A stretch of DNA of 64,000 nt, from positions 39,106,588-39,170,587 of the forward strand of contig CAMZMU010000107.1 in the NCBI GenBank assembly GCA_947311845.1. Direction: 5' to 3'. This document shows positions 35,431 to 47,239 of the stretch, in pieces; position 1 is the first letter of the stretch; each line of letters starts with the position of its first letter. The position numbers and the translations under genes are program-made. The DNA comes from Poa pratensis. Its lineage: Eukaryota > Streptophyta > Magnoliopsida > Poales > Poaceae. A model generated the notes under the pieces. It was not told the DNA's origin. It ran no database searches and saw only the letters and a list, made by a program, of their open reading frames with translations.

Positions 35431-38250
35431 TACTGAAATTTTTCATATTGCATGATTGCAATGTGAAAGGAAAAGAGCAAGAGATTTAGAAGAATTGGAG
35501 GAAGTGGGGAAAGAAAGCACTCAAGTGATGATCACCACTATGTCTTCAATCCAAGTCAATGAAGAAGATTTACACTAGAACTTTAAATAAGAGTTATTTT
35601 AGTTTGATCATTATGTAATGAATATTTTGTATTCTGGAACAAGTCATTGTTCGAATTATAAAGTATGTGTGGGAATTCCAAGTTTGGAAATTCAAAGTTT
35701 ATATCTTCTTTATTGTGTTATGTCAATTATTTGTTTGTTAAGTCTTTATTGTTTTGATTCAAGTTATTGCTTAAAGTTTTAAGTAATAAATAAAGTTAGT
35801 TTATCTTTAATTTGGAGTTATACTTTTCGTTGGTTCTCTTTGAGACTCTTAAAGTTATCTCTAAATTAAATGGATAAAACTAAAATCACAAAGTGTCATA
35901 CACTTGGAGAAATTCGAAATTCATAAAGTGCTAGGCATTTGATGAAAATCGAAATCCACAAAATGCTAGGCATTTAGTAGACTCGAATTTGGCAAAGTGC
36001 TAGGCACTAGTAAATTTCGAGATTTACATAAAGGAGTGGAATCTACCCATTAATTCAATTCTATTGAGGAATTAATATGAAGTTGCATATTAATGAAATA
36101 GAGTTAATGAAATTATTGAAGTTTCAATGTTTCATAAATTCAGTGGGAGAGTGTGAGAATCAAAATAAAGGAATCAAAGGAATTTGATTAAAGTTGAAAG
36201 AAAGGACTTAATAAAATATTGTAACATTGTTGACAAAGGAAAATTATTTCTTAGTCAAATTACTTATGATGGATTTTGGTAACTCGAAATCATCATGGTA
36301 ATAAAATCTTTTGCAAGATAAAGATTAAAAGGAAATGTTACAAGTCTTGCTTAATGTGTTGTGAAATTAGAATTCCAAATTACCCACTAAAGTAAATAGA
36401 TTATTTTGTTTGATATCTTGGGATTTGTGTCAATTATAACTTAGAGTTATTTTGATAGTAAGTTCCATATTTTTCAATTAAGGATTTAAAGTTTTAAGTT
36501 CGAATTGAAAAGGTGTTTTGCAAAAGTCCAAAATTGTTATTTTGGCAAGTGACTTCCACACATAATTCTAAATGCTTGTTGACTTTAGAATTGGAGAAAA
36601 GTGTCTTCTCATGAAGAGAGTGGAAATCATAATACTAAATTAAGGCTGAGAGTCTTTGGGCAAGTGTTAGAATGAGAAGGGAAAACATGCAAATGTTTCC
36701 ATATCATTACTTTGTCCAGGAATACATGTAAGGCATACATGATTCGAATTTAATGATTAAATCACTAGGTGATTAAAATCATTTAATGTCCAGGAACATG
36801 ATATAAGCAAAACAATTACAACAGAATAATGAACATTCATTAATGACGACATTTGTCATAAAAGGAGTTCAAGAAAAATTCATGAGACTCTAAGATCCAA
36901 TCTTGAGAGTTGTTTGGATGTGATGTAAAATCATGTGCATGAATATTTCATAAAGAAAGGACATATATGAATATCTAATATTCATAGAGCTAGTCTTGAA
37001 TAAAATTGTTTTATCAAGGACGAATAACTGATAGTGAGAAGTTGCAATACTTTTCATATCAATTGCTTGATGCTGTTATTGAACTAAAGTAGCAATATTA
37101 TTGCTAAGATAATTAGTTTGGATTATGAAAATAATCTAGATAATTATTATGAATGTTTGAAGTCAGTCGTATTAATGAGTAAGAATTCTATTCTTTTCAT
37201 TATATAAATCGAAGGGACTTAAAAGACAGTGGGAGCTGATATTATATTTATTGAATGAGGCTAGGCCGAATTAATAAATATATAAATCTCGTGATTTAAA
37301 GAGTTTAAATAAAAGGTCAGAAAATGTCTTATTAAAGTTTTGTCTCTAAGATAGAATTTAATAAACATGAGTATGAATGTACTAAAGTGCAATTCGAAAG
37401 GTAATTTCGAATTGTGTCTTGAGTCAAAGAAATTTGATCAAGAATTCATAGCGTGATATTTGCAAGATACCTTGACCTTCGTAGTCCTGGATGAGCGAAT
37501 AGAGAGGAATAAGATCAAATCATATTTAATATGATTTTGCTTATGACATTGCTATATATAGTACATAAAGCCGGAAAGTTTCCAAAGTGCTAAACTTTTA
37601 TAAAGTTTTGCCACCGGCGTTAATGAGAAATTCTTAATAAGGATATTCTCATAAGAGCAGTTAATTAAGATTGTAATTGATCATATAAAGGTTTGGTAAA
37701 AGAACCTGATGGTGAGATTACAAAAGAAAACGACAAGGTAGATTTTGTAAAGCTTCAAATAGTGTATAGAGAAGTTACTCATATATATATTTGGTGGAAT
37801 TATGAAATCGATTTAATCTGATAATTGCAATTTCAAATGATAAATACTAAGTGTTTTGATTTTATCAAATACACGTGTATCTTATGAGTGGATTCTACAA
37901 CAAAGATAGTTCATCTATCAAGGATAGTTGCGTCATTGATGTGAGACGTCATGATAAGCAAGTTATTGGATGAGTCATTACTCAGGTGAGGTTTCTATAA
38001 AGATGGTATGATAATATCAACCGGGTATTATTAATGCTACTACGGAACCGGAAAGGCCCATATCCAATTCCTAATATATCCGACTTACATAGTCAAGTTT
38101 GGCATGTGAGGTGATAAATAAAGTTTATGAACTTTGGTTGGATCAAAGTGCGGACACAGTTTCAGATCCGCATGCGAAAGCGTGAGTGGCACCTTAGTTC
38201 CATTTGGTGTCATGTCATCATGCTAACTAGAATCATTATTGTTTCTAGTG
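35431..38250 (+). other. Element J internal non-coding region
   Basis: 2.8 kb of AT-rich DNA without an ORF above about 70 codons. It occupies the place of integrase, reverse transcriptase and RNase H in a full Copia element, but no trace of their motifs could be read in any frame. A short degenerate repeat lies at 35885-36027. The last 150 bases resemble the usual sequence before the polypurine tract in BARE-type elements. Confidence 0.7.
35885..36027. repeat. Degenerate tandem repeat, about 40-bp units
   Basis: Three to four units share AAAGTGCTAGGCA followed by AATTCGAAAT-like text: AAAGTGTCATACACTT, AAAGTGCTAGGCATTT, AAATGCTAGGCATTT and AAAGTGCTAGGCACT. Confidence 0.7.
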
Positions 38251-38262
38251 CAAGTGGGAGAC
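38251..38262 (+). other. Polypurine tract of J
   Basis: CAAGTGGGAGAC directly before the TG of the 3' LTR, the usual plus-strand priming site in BARE/Angela-type elements. Confidence 0.85.
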
Positions 38263-40063
38263 TGTTGGAGATATGCCCTAGAGACAATAATAATTAAGTT
38301 TATTATTTATCTCCATGTTTATTATTAATGTTTGTATCTTTATGCTACAACTGTATTGGGTACTTGTATAGCAAATACAACGTATGCAAGAGGAAAACCT
38401 CCGATACACGTGTAGAGATACGAACGGAAAAAGAGTTCCTGGTCTTGTCTCTAAGACTAGCCTATCTTGTTGCTCGATGATCATGTTTTCCTGATCATGG
38501 ACTTTGTATAAGTCATTCAACTATAGGAGTGGATTATCGGAATGATAATCGCACTGAACCGACCCACCGTATGATCTTGCTATGAGACAAATCGTCGACG
38601 ATGAAATAGCGATTGATCATCTATTTAGTTATCATTAGCTAGATCCCTATGCTATGAGAATATCTTGTGACCGCTTATTCGACATTCGAGCTTTGATTTC
38701 CATCAAACGTCTTGCAGTAACATGGGACTATGATAGGTGGCTTTTGGGCTTGAACTAGAATATGTATTGGAACAGAGATCGTTCAAGAATGGCACTTACT
38801 CCTCCAGACGATGGAGAGATACATCCTCTAGGCCATCTCAAGTATTGTTGTTGTCACCCAATCGTCTGGCCAGACACAAGCGTGATTTATCACGGGACAT
38901 ATATACGGAATGAGAAAAGAGAATGATATTGGTACGAGAATAATATGTGTTATGATCAAAGGGTTTGATCACACTAGAGCACATTGTCTCAATCTCGAGA
39001 TATCATTGGTATCGTGTACGTAAGGGGATTAAGCGTAATGAGTAACGCACAGGTTCTGTTGTTCATTCACAACACAAGGGTGCCAGTACGAATGCCTAAC
39101 CCACTGCTGGTTATTGTTTGGTAAGCTCCCAAACAATACTTTGTGATTGCTGAACCTTTCGGGTCACACGCTTAAGCTGTAGGTCAATCTTTGATTGAGA
39201 GTAAAGATGTAGTTTTAGTGGGAATGAGATTGTGTCGGAGTAGCTCCGATGTCACTGGATTTATTCCGGTGAATTATAAGTTAGAGAGAATGCGGACATC
39301 TAATGTCCCGGGATGATAGGAATGGTTTCTATCATCAGCGGATTTAATCCGAGTGCTTGTAAAGAAGGAAATATTGTTCCGATGTTTTTGTCGGCGGATA
39401 CTAGGTATCCCGGTTCATATAAATATGAGTTATATGATAAGTAATTGATTCCGGGAATTTTCCGTAAAAGGAAATATTCATTTAGGAATTAATTAGACGA
39501 AACGATTAATTATTTATTTAATTAATAAAGGGAATAATATTATTAGGCCCACCAAGGTCGTGGTGGGCCAAGGTGCCGTAGAGGGGGAAGTTCCTCCCAT
39601 GGCCGAAACCCTAATGGGCCACGTGGCCCATGGGGGGACGGCGGCGGCATGAGGCGGCGGGAGGGGGGAAGTCCCCCTCCAATCCGAGTTGGAGGTGGGG
39701 GAGGTCTCCTCCCCCCTTCCTTCTAGGGTGAGGCGGTTTGGGGGGGAAGGAGTCCAACTCCTCCACCCAATCCGAGTTGGGGTGGGGGAGGGTCTCCTCC
39801 CCCTCTTTCCTTGTGTGGTTTGGCAGGTTTGGGAGGGAGTCCACCCCTTGGCCTCCTTTATAAGCAACCCCAAGCCCCTAGGGTTTGATACACAATAGAC
39901 AAGCAATTGCAAGTTCTCTCTCTCTCTCTCTCTTGTAGATCTCATGTGTTGAGAATTAGACGTCTCTAATCTTCTCATATAGATCTAATCTAGTTGATTA
40001 GATCTACCACCTAAACTACGCCGCAAGGCTGACTCTCTTCACCATGTGCTAGTAGCTAGGCGG
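38263..40063 (+). repeat. Element J 3' LTR, first piece
   Basis: Close copy of the 5' LTR with scattered substitutions. It differs by a deletion of about 110 bases in the GC-rich block at about 39838 and a longer (CT)n run near 39917. TATA box at 39859. It ends at GGCGG, the target of C. Confidence 0.92.
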
Positions 40064-41793
40064 TGATGCATGTAAAATGCATACATGAACTTTGCTCTTT
40101 AATTGCTTATATTCCAATCATATTTGCATCATATAAGGGTTATATCAATGTTTTATAATGATTTTTGGGAATATTCATTTATTTCCTATTTTTATGGAAT
40201 TAACCCTGCACAGGCAGAAAACCCCGTTTTCTTATTTTAATGTTTCAGGGACCCAAACGTCAACGAAATCACCTGGAAATTTACGGGCGTCAATATTTGG
40301 AAGGAAGAAAACCTGTGGGCGAAGGAAGCGAACAAACGGAGGTCCGAGGACCAAACGGGGGTGGCCCACGCGGCCAGGTACTGTGGCCGCGTGGGGCCCA
40401 ATCGTTTGGCCCTCGTGGCTCCGTTGCCGTCGATCTTCGCTCCACCGACATTGTCTTGACCTAAAAACGCCTATAAAAAAAGTCCCCCGACGTTCTCTGG
40501 AAGGAGCGCCGCATAAACACAGAAAGACCGAAACAGAGATCAGGAGCTGCAGATTGGAGGGGGAAAACTCCGGCGGGGCGCTGCCGGCGTGGTCTCCATC
40601 TTCTCCATCGACTTCTCCACCGTCTCCATGATGAAGAGGGAGTAGTCCACCTCTGGACTATGGGTTTGTGGAAGTAACTTATGTATCTCTCCTCTCTTGA
40701 GCTTCACTAATTAGTACCGTATGAGCTGTTGAACATGATTACGGTCACCGTTATAATACCTTTGTGGTGGATCTTTATGAGTTAATATATGTTTGAGATT
40801 GCAATGTTTGTTTCAGTTATGAGTATAGATGCATATTATGTACCCCGTTCTTGTCTACTTGTTTTGATCAAGCATGTTTATGAGAGCGTGTGTGGGGGAA
40901 CGTGTGCATTAGTTGGAGTAACGGGGGGTGGCTAGTGCAGTGAACGTGAGAGAAAGTTCTGCGATCCACTTTGGTATCTTTACCTTACTTTGTTACCTCA
41001 CTAGGGATAAACTAAAATACCATGCTACCGGGGATGTGGGCGTGACCATTGCCACTACTCCATGACTAGATATAGCATGTTCTTATTTTCACTTCATGTC
41101 ATGATACTTAATGCTATACTCTGAGTTATCTTAATTACTGAGGTGTTATGATTTAGTTCGCATCTTGGTGGAGTATAAGAGAGGTTAATAACCAAAAGAC
41201 CTCTATGTTAGGACGTGATGCCCATATACCTAAGTAACTTGTTATCAAACCCTGTGTTGCAATCTCATATGTTAACTGTGTGTGTTCCATTGTCTACCAC
41301 TTTATAAAGAGAGAGTGCATTTGTGAAACCATGAACCCCAGTCCATTTTTAATCATAAGAAACACCTTTCCAACACCATATACCACTTTTCTATTTTCAG
41401 CCATCATTAAATCCGAAAATACAAAAATACTTTTCATCTTGCATACATCATTCAAAAACCCAAAAATATCATTTATCATTGCATCCACCATCATTGCATA
41501 TTTATTTCTTGTTTGCATTGCATAACTATCCTGATATCATTCTTACACCTTGTGCTTGACAACCACAGGTGAGGTTGAGGACCAAAACATCTAACCTTGT
41601 TTTGTAGGTAACCAAAAGAAGGATAAGAAGATAAATCTACCACTTCAGATTCCCCGATAGTTCGATATTAAACCCTCGAGTCACCCCTCGTGGGGAAAAC
41701 TGTCTTCCACTTACTATACACTCTGCACTTGGAGTCTCAACCTAATCCCGTTTATTTTTGCAGGTATCAAAGCCTTGCTCTTCGGGACCATCA
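40064..41793 (+). mobile_element. Solo LTR C (B/H-type family)
   Basis: The TSD GGCGG lies at 40059-40063 and 41794-41798. It starts TGATGCATGTAAAATGCA and ends GGGACCATCA. It is 1730 bases with no primer site or interior. It is closest to the LTRs of B (reverse strand) and, over its whole length, to the 3' LTR of H. TATA box (TATAAAAA) at 40472. ORFs at 40158-40631 and nearby are composition effects in the GC-richer leader part. Confidence 0.94.
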
Positions 41794-41798
41794 GGCGG

Positions 41799-42120
41799 TG
41801 AACGCACGGGGTGGGTTGACACGGTGTATGTGTGGATACCGCTAGAGCGGGATTTGCGCAAGTAAGTTCCTTGGACAACGGAACAACTTCATCAAGGTCT
41901 ACATCAACGACGGCGTACGGCAACAATCTCACCTTCCGGCGTGGACGTGAGATTCTTCATCAGGCTTCACCGACATCTATTTCGACAAACACAAGATCTT
42001 CCGCAAGCGTGTTTGTAAGTATTCTGGATCATCGCATTATGGGGTGCAACGTACCTTCATAGAATAGATCTTGGCGGTTAGGTTACGGATAAATTTTAAA
42101 GTTTTCCCCGCAACCCAATA
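41799..42120 (+). repeat. Element J 3' LTR, last piece
   Basis: Continues from 40063 and ends CAACCCAATA, followed by the TGTAT duplication. It matches 33112-33432. Confidence 0.93.
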
Positions 42121-42272
42121 TGTATGACCATATTTGTCAGACTTTGAATTTGGTATTGTAATGGATGTAAACTTTGATATTCAGTTCGGATTATGTGCAA
42201 CGACAGACTGATCACGGGATCGTTGTGTTAAGCATAATCAGGTATTTCGGATAGCTAGTCCGGGTCCCCACA
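42121..42272 (-). repeat. Element I: reverse A-family LTR, right piece (LTR start)
   Basis: In reverse it reads TGTGGGGACCCGGACTAGC and matches the first 150 bases of solo LTR A (1756-1905). It is the other half of 22856-23943 and marks the outer end of I. Confidence 0.88.
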
Positions 42273-43143
42273 TGAAACTTCCACCTTCACCACCTATGGA
42301 GGGTAACACTCAAGATTTTGTTGATGAAAAACTTTGCTTTTATGATTCTGATGATGAGGAGGACTATCAACCTATGCCTAATGAGAACATTATTGATAAT
42401 AATTTTAAAAATGATGAGGAGTATGGTTTAGACATGTTTTATGATAGTACTCTAGATGATGATCCTATTTTGCTTGATGATCCTCCATGTTTAGAACTTG
42501 TTACTACTTTATGTGAGGATAAAAATGATATACTTGCTGTTTGTGAAAATACTCTTACTAATGAGAGTCCTACTTTGTTCCTGAATTCCCTAATAACACC
42601 ATAGAGGAAAATTTTGCTTATGTTAAGAAATACTTATGTGGTTTGCAATTATCTTTAGTTCAAAATCTTTGTTGCAACCATGATATTAAACTTGATATTG
42701 ATCTTAATAACTATTTTGAAAGAGGGAAGCATGCTAATGAATTCCAAAATAAATTTAATGATCCTCTTTATTTGCCTAAATTATCTAAGTTGAATGATTC
42801 TTGTGGTTATATGGTTGAATTTGCTTCTACTACTTACAACTATTATGAAAAAGGAGGTGATAAGAACCCTCTGTATGCTACTAATAATTATGGGCTGCAA
42901 GTAACTATTGTTAATATGCATTGGAAAGCTTCTATTTATTGTGATTCATTCATATACAAAATGCCAATGCATAGAAACAAAGTTAGACTTCGTTGTTATT
43001 ACTTTTGTGTTTTGTTTTTCTCTCTACTAGGTTTCAACTTGACTATTATTTTCATTGGCATGAGAGCACCGCGGGATCCTGGTATTATGCATGAAACACT
43101 TCCCAAGGAAGAGGGACACATCAAAGTTCAAGCTCCCTCATGA
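42273..43143 (+). pseudogene. B-type acidic ORF of element H, C-terminal part, one frameshift
   Basis: The frame after 42273 and the one at 42643-43143 together match the C-terminal half of the B protein, including VTTLCEDKND, NLCCNHDIKLDIDLNNYFER and KMPMHRNKVRLRC. A one-base loss near 42590 relative to B separates the frames. The N-terminal half is missing because truncated LTR I sits directly upstream. Apart from the frameshift no stop interrupts the matched region, although B and H differ at many bases. Confidence 0.72.
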
Positions 43144-45512
43144 GATTCGTCCACAATAAATATCAAGTAAGAAGCCTAGCTACATGGCTATAAAGAAAGC
43201 GTTTTACGGGCGGCAACCCGGTTGTTTTTATTTTTGATTTTTTTGTGTCCTCTTGCTGTAACAAGAGACTTAGTTTTTAGTTTTGTTTCTGGAATTTTTA
43301 ATAAAGTGCCAAGTTTTACCTATTTTGGCTTGAAAAAGTTGCTTTTGCATTCGGAGATTTTATTCCAGCACGAATCTGTGCACGGTATGATTTTTCATTC
43401 CTATTCTGTAACTCCGAATGAGCTGATATTTGAACTGTAGTTGCAACTTTTCATCCTATGTAAGCATGAATTTTTTCAGATTTTTTCGACATATTTAAGT
43501 AGGGTAGAAAAATGCGTTTTGCTGCTGCTGTTTTTCTGGACAGATTCTGTCCCATTTTGTTTGATGCATTCTTTGAACTTTTAACTTGAATCTTTTTTAT
43601 CCAATTGAGTTTATAAGTAGGCATACAACATTATACACTTTCTGGACATTCATATGAATTTTTTTTAAGGATTTTATGCAGCAAGCAATTCATTTGTCTA
43701 TCACTACTAATGTCACCCCACAGAAAAGAAATGGAGAAACGGTGTTTTGAAGTTTTTTCACAGGGATTAGAGGAGATGCACCAAGAGCTATCCAAGGATG
43801 GTGAAGACCATAAGCTTGGGATGTGAAGACAACCCCACTGGACCAACACACTCTCGGTTTGCACACGTCTAACTTCTGTTTTTCGATCAATGCACTTTAT
43901 CGCATAAACTTGGAGCGTCTTTTATTTGCTTTTTATTTCGGTTTGATTTTGTTTGTCTTGAGACCACCACTATCATTTATATATGAGAGAGCTACTGGAA
44001 ATTTGGGTTGAATTAAGTTGGATGCTATTAAAAAGATTGGGAAAGGGATGTTTGAGTTGATTCAAAAAGATACATATAGTTGCATGATTCATGTGCTTTT
44101 AATGAGTATTAATTTGCAAGTGTTTTATCAAGAGCTATCTTTTATTCATGTTTTGATGCTGAATGTTACTTTACTTTGTTTAACATGGATTGGTTAGTTC
44201 TATGGACACTTATGCATGCATTTAGACGGTCAACTTTCTCCTCTTGCTAGCCCAAAAATTCCAACAAGTAAAAACTTGTTTTCCAACACCTTCAACCAAA
44301 GTTTTTCCAGTGAGTCCACCATATCTACCTATTAGCTTTATGCTATTCCGAGTATGTTTATCATGTTATTTTGTATTATCTATACTTCTGAATTAAAATG
44401 CTTATGTTATTGATTGTTATGGGAAAAGTTGGTTAAAAGCTCTCACGAACTTGATGCACACTTACTTTTATTGCACTTAATAAACATGACCCATTGTGAT
44501 TAAAATTATGAAGTTGTGAGCTTGACAAGAGTCTTGGTTGGGAGTTAGCTCATATGTGCTGTCACATGGCAAGCTTTCAACGTGCTCTTATTATATTTAG
44601 TTGATATCATGGTGCCAAATAAATGCGGAAACTTAGTAAGTTTAATGAGTTTGTATAAATGGCTAGAGAGACGCCTGGGCCGCTAATCTAAGCCATGCAT
44701 CATTCATGGTGGAAATTTACTTACATGCTATGGTGAACCTTCAGTGATGCACCCACAATAAAAAGCTATACCAATAGTAAATAAAAAGGGTGTGAGATTG
44801 TTCATTTTGTTTGTTTGTCTTGTCATTTTGACATGGGCTTGTTCCATGTCCTGGGACAAGAGGTACCCCAGTTGACGCTCTTGATGACGCTATTTATTAC
44901 TTACAATGACCTTAACTTGAACTTGCTTTGTGTCCCAAGTTGAGTAACACCGTGGTGTAGGTACTCGTATTCACGGGGCATGAGACATTCAACCCATACT
45001 TTGTCAAGCACACTACTCATATTTGCTTTCACTTTAAACTTTAACCATTCAAGATGCTATGATAGGGGTAATGAGAGCTTGACACCAATGAATACCACAT
45101 TGCAAACATTAACTTAAGTAGAAGCATTTGGAAGTTAGATGAAACTTATTCATTTTTACCTCTACTCATTTATATATCTTTCCAAAGTGTCCACCTTTTA
45201 TATTCAGATTTACAAGAATACTCTATGACCATTATAGGATGTTTTTACTTTTCATTATGCATACATTTGGTCCATAGTACTTTCTTCTATGTTACACTTT
45301 GTGAATTATCATTGAACATCCTTACATTGAATATTTGATATCACTTCATAATCTATCTTGTATATTGCTACTCCTTTGAAGAATGAATCATTTGACTCTA
45401 TGTAGCAATAGTAATCATCTTTGATATCCATTGATAGTATTAAAATGCAAAGTCCATGTTAGTTTTATCACCTTCATACTCGAGGACGAGTATAGGTTAA
45501 GCTTGGGGATGT
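43144..45512 (+). other. Element H 3' non-coding block and polypurine tract
   Basis: Homologous to the 3' blocks of B and D, with several short deletions relative to D. A degraded polypurine-like motif lies at 43810-43823 and the true tract (TTAAGCTTGGGGATG) at 45497-45511. No gene seen. Confidence 0.8.
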
Positions 45513-47239
45513 TGATGCATGTAAAATGCATACATGAACTTTGCATTATATTACTTATATTTCAATCATATTTGCATCATATAAGGGTTATATCATTGTT
45601 TTATATTGATTTTGGGAATATTTCATGTTTCCTATTTTTCTGGAATTAACCCTGCACTGGCAGAAAACCCTATTTTCTATATTTTGATGTTTCAGGGACC
45701 CAAACGACGTCCAAATGACCTAATATTTACGGCATCAGTTTTTGGAAGGAACGAAGCGTGGGAGCGAAGGAAGCGAACAAACGGAGGCCCGAGGGCCAAG
45801 AGGTGGCCCACGCGGCCAGATTCCTTGGCCGTGTGGGCCCACACTGGGCCTCAGCTCCGTTGCCGTCGATCTTTTTTCCCGAGCCTCCGTCTTGACCTAA
45901 AAACGACTATAAAAATAGTCCCCGACGCCCTTCGGAAAGGAGTGCCGCCGAAACACAGAAACCACGAAACAGAGACCTGGAGTTGCAGATTGGAGGGGAA
46001 AACTCCGGCGGGGCGCTGCCGGCGTGGTCTCCATCTTCTCCAACGACTTCTCCACCGTCTCCATGATGAAGAGGGAGTAGTCCACCCCTGGACTATGGGT
46101 TTGTGGAAGTAACTTATGTATCTCTCCTCTCTTGAGCTTCACTAATTAGTACCGTATGAGCTGCTGAACATGATTACGGTCATCTATGTAATACCTTTGT
46201 GGTGGATCTTTTTATGAGTTAATATATGTTTGAGATTGCAATAGTTTTGTTTCAGTTATGAAAGTAGATGCATATTATGTACCCCGTTCTTGTTTACTTG
46301 TTTGATCAAGCATGTGTATGAGAGCGTGTGAGGGGGAACGTGTGCATTAGTTGGAGTAACGGGGGGTGGCTAGTGCGGTGAAAGTGAGAGAAAGTTCCGC
46401 GATCCACTTGGGTATTTTACCTTACTTTGTTGCCTCACTAGGGATAAAGAAAAATACCTTGCTACCGGAGATGTGGGTGTGACCATTGCCACTACTCCAT
46501 GACTAGATCTAGCATGTTCTTATTTTAACTTCATGTCATAAGACTTAATGCTATACTCTGATTTATCTTAATTACTGGGATATGATTTAGTTCGCATCTT
46601 GGTGGAGTATAAGAGAGATTAATAAACAAAAATCTCTATGTTAGGACGTGATGCCCATATAATTAGTAACTTGTCATGAAACCTTTTTGTTGCAATCTCA
46701 TATGTCAATTCTAGTGTTCCATTATCTACCACTTTATTAAAGAGAGAGTGCATTTGTGAAACCATGAACCCCGGTCCATTTTTAATCATAAGAAACACCT
46801 TTCCAACAACTTTTATCCATTTTACATTTTCTGCCATTTAAAAATCCGAAAATACAAAAACACTTTTATATCTTGCATTCACAATACAAAACCCAAAAAT
46901 ATCATCCATCATTATTTCCACCATCCTTGCATATTTATTTATCATCATTGCATATTTATTTACTGTTTGCATTCATTATCTTTTCATATCATTCTCACAC
47001 CTTGTGCTTGACAACCACTAGGTGAGGTTGAGGGCACAAAACAATTTACTTTGTTTTGTAGGTTTTCAAGAGAATGATAAGAAGATTAATCTTTCACTAC
47101 TGATTCCCCGATAGTTCGATATTAAACCCTCGAGTCACCCCTTGTGGGGAAACTGTCTTTCCTATACTATACACTATGCACTTAGAGTTTCAACCTAATC
47201 ATATTCTTTTGACGCAGGTAACTACGTCAAAGGCCATCA
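45513..47239 (+). repeat. Element H 3' LTR
   Basis: 1727 bases, starting TGATGCATGTAAAATGCA and ending CCATCA. TATA-like TATAAAAAT at 45908. Its last 650 bases match LTR F (19573-22484 without G). The 5' TSD cannot be checked because F is truncated. Confidence 0.9.

Larger units (their letters stand above)
23944..42120 (+). mobile_element. Element J: non-autonomous Copia retrotransposon, inserted in I
   Basis: The TSD TGTAT lies at 23939-23943 and 42121-42125. LTRs begin TGTTGGAGATATGCCC and end CAACCCAATA. A TGGTATCAGAGC primer site follows the 5' LTR, and a polypurine tract (CAAGTGGGAGAC) precedes the 3' LTR at 38263. Both LTRs carry later insertions (B and C). The 4.8-kb internal region has only decayed gag; I found no integrase, reverse transcriptase or RNase H reading. 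The long, mostly non-coding interior makes it a LARD-like derivative of the BARE/Angela group. Confidence 0.92.

Noticed and set aside
40158..40631. 157-codon open frame in solo LTR C, with a reverse-strand relative in B (about 25195-25464)
   Set aside because: It is LTR leader sequence around the TATA box and R region. The B copy lacks 170 bases and keeps no consistent frame.
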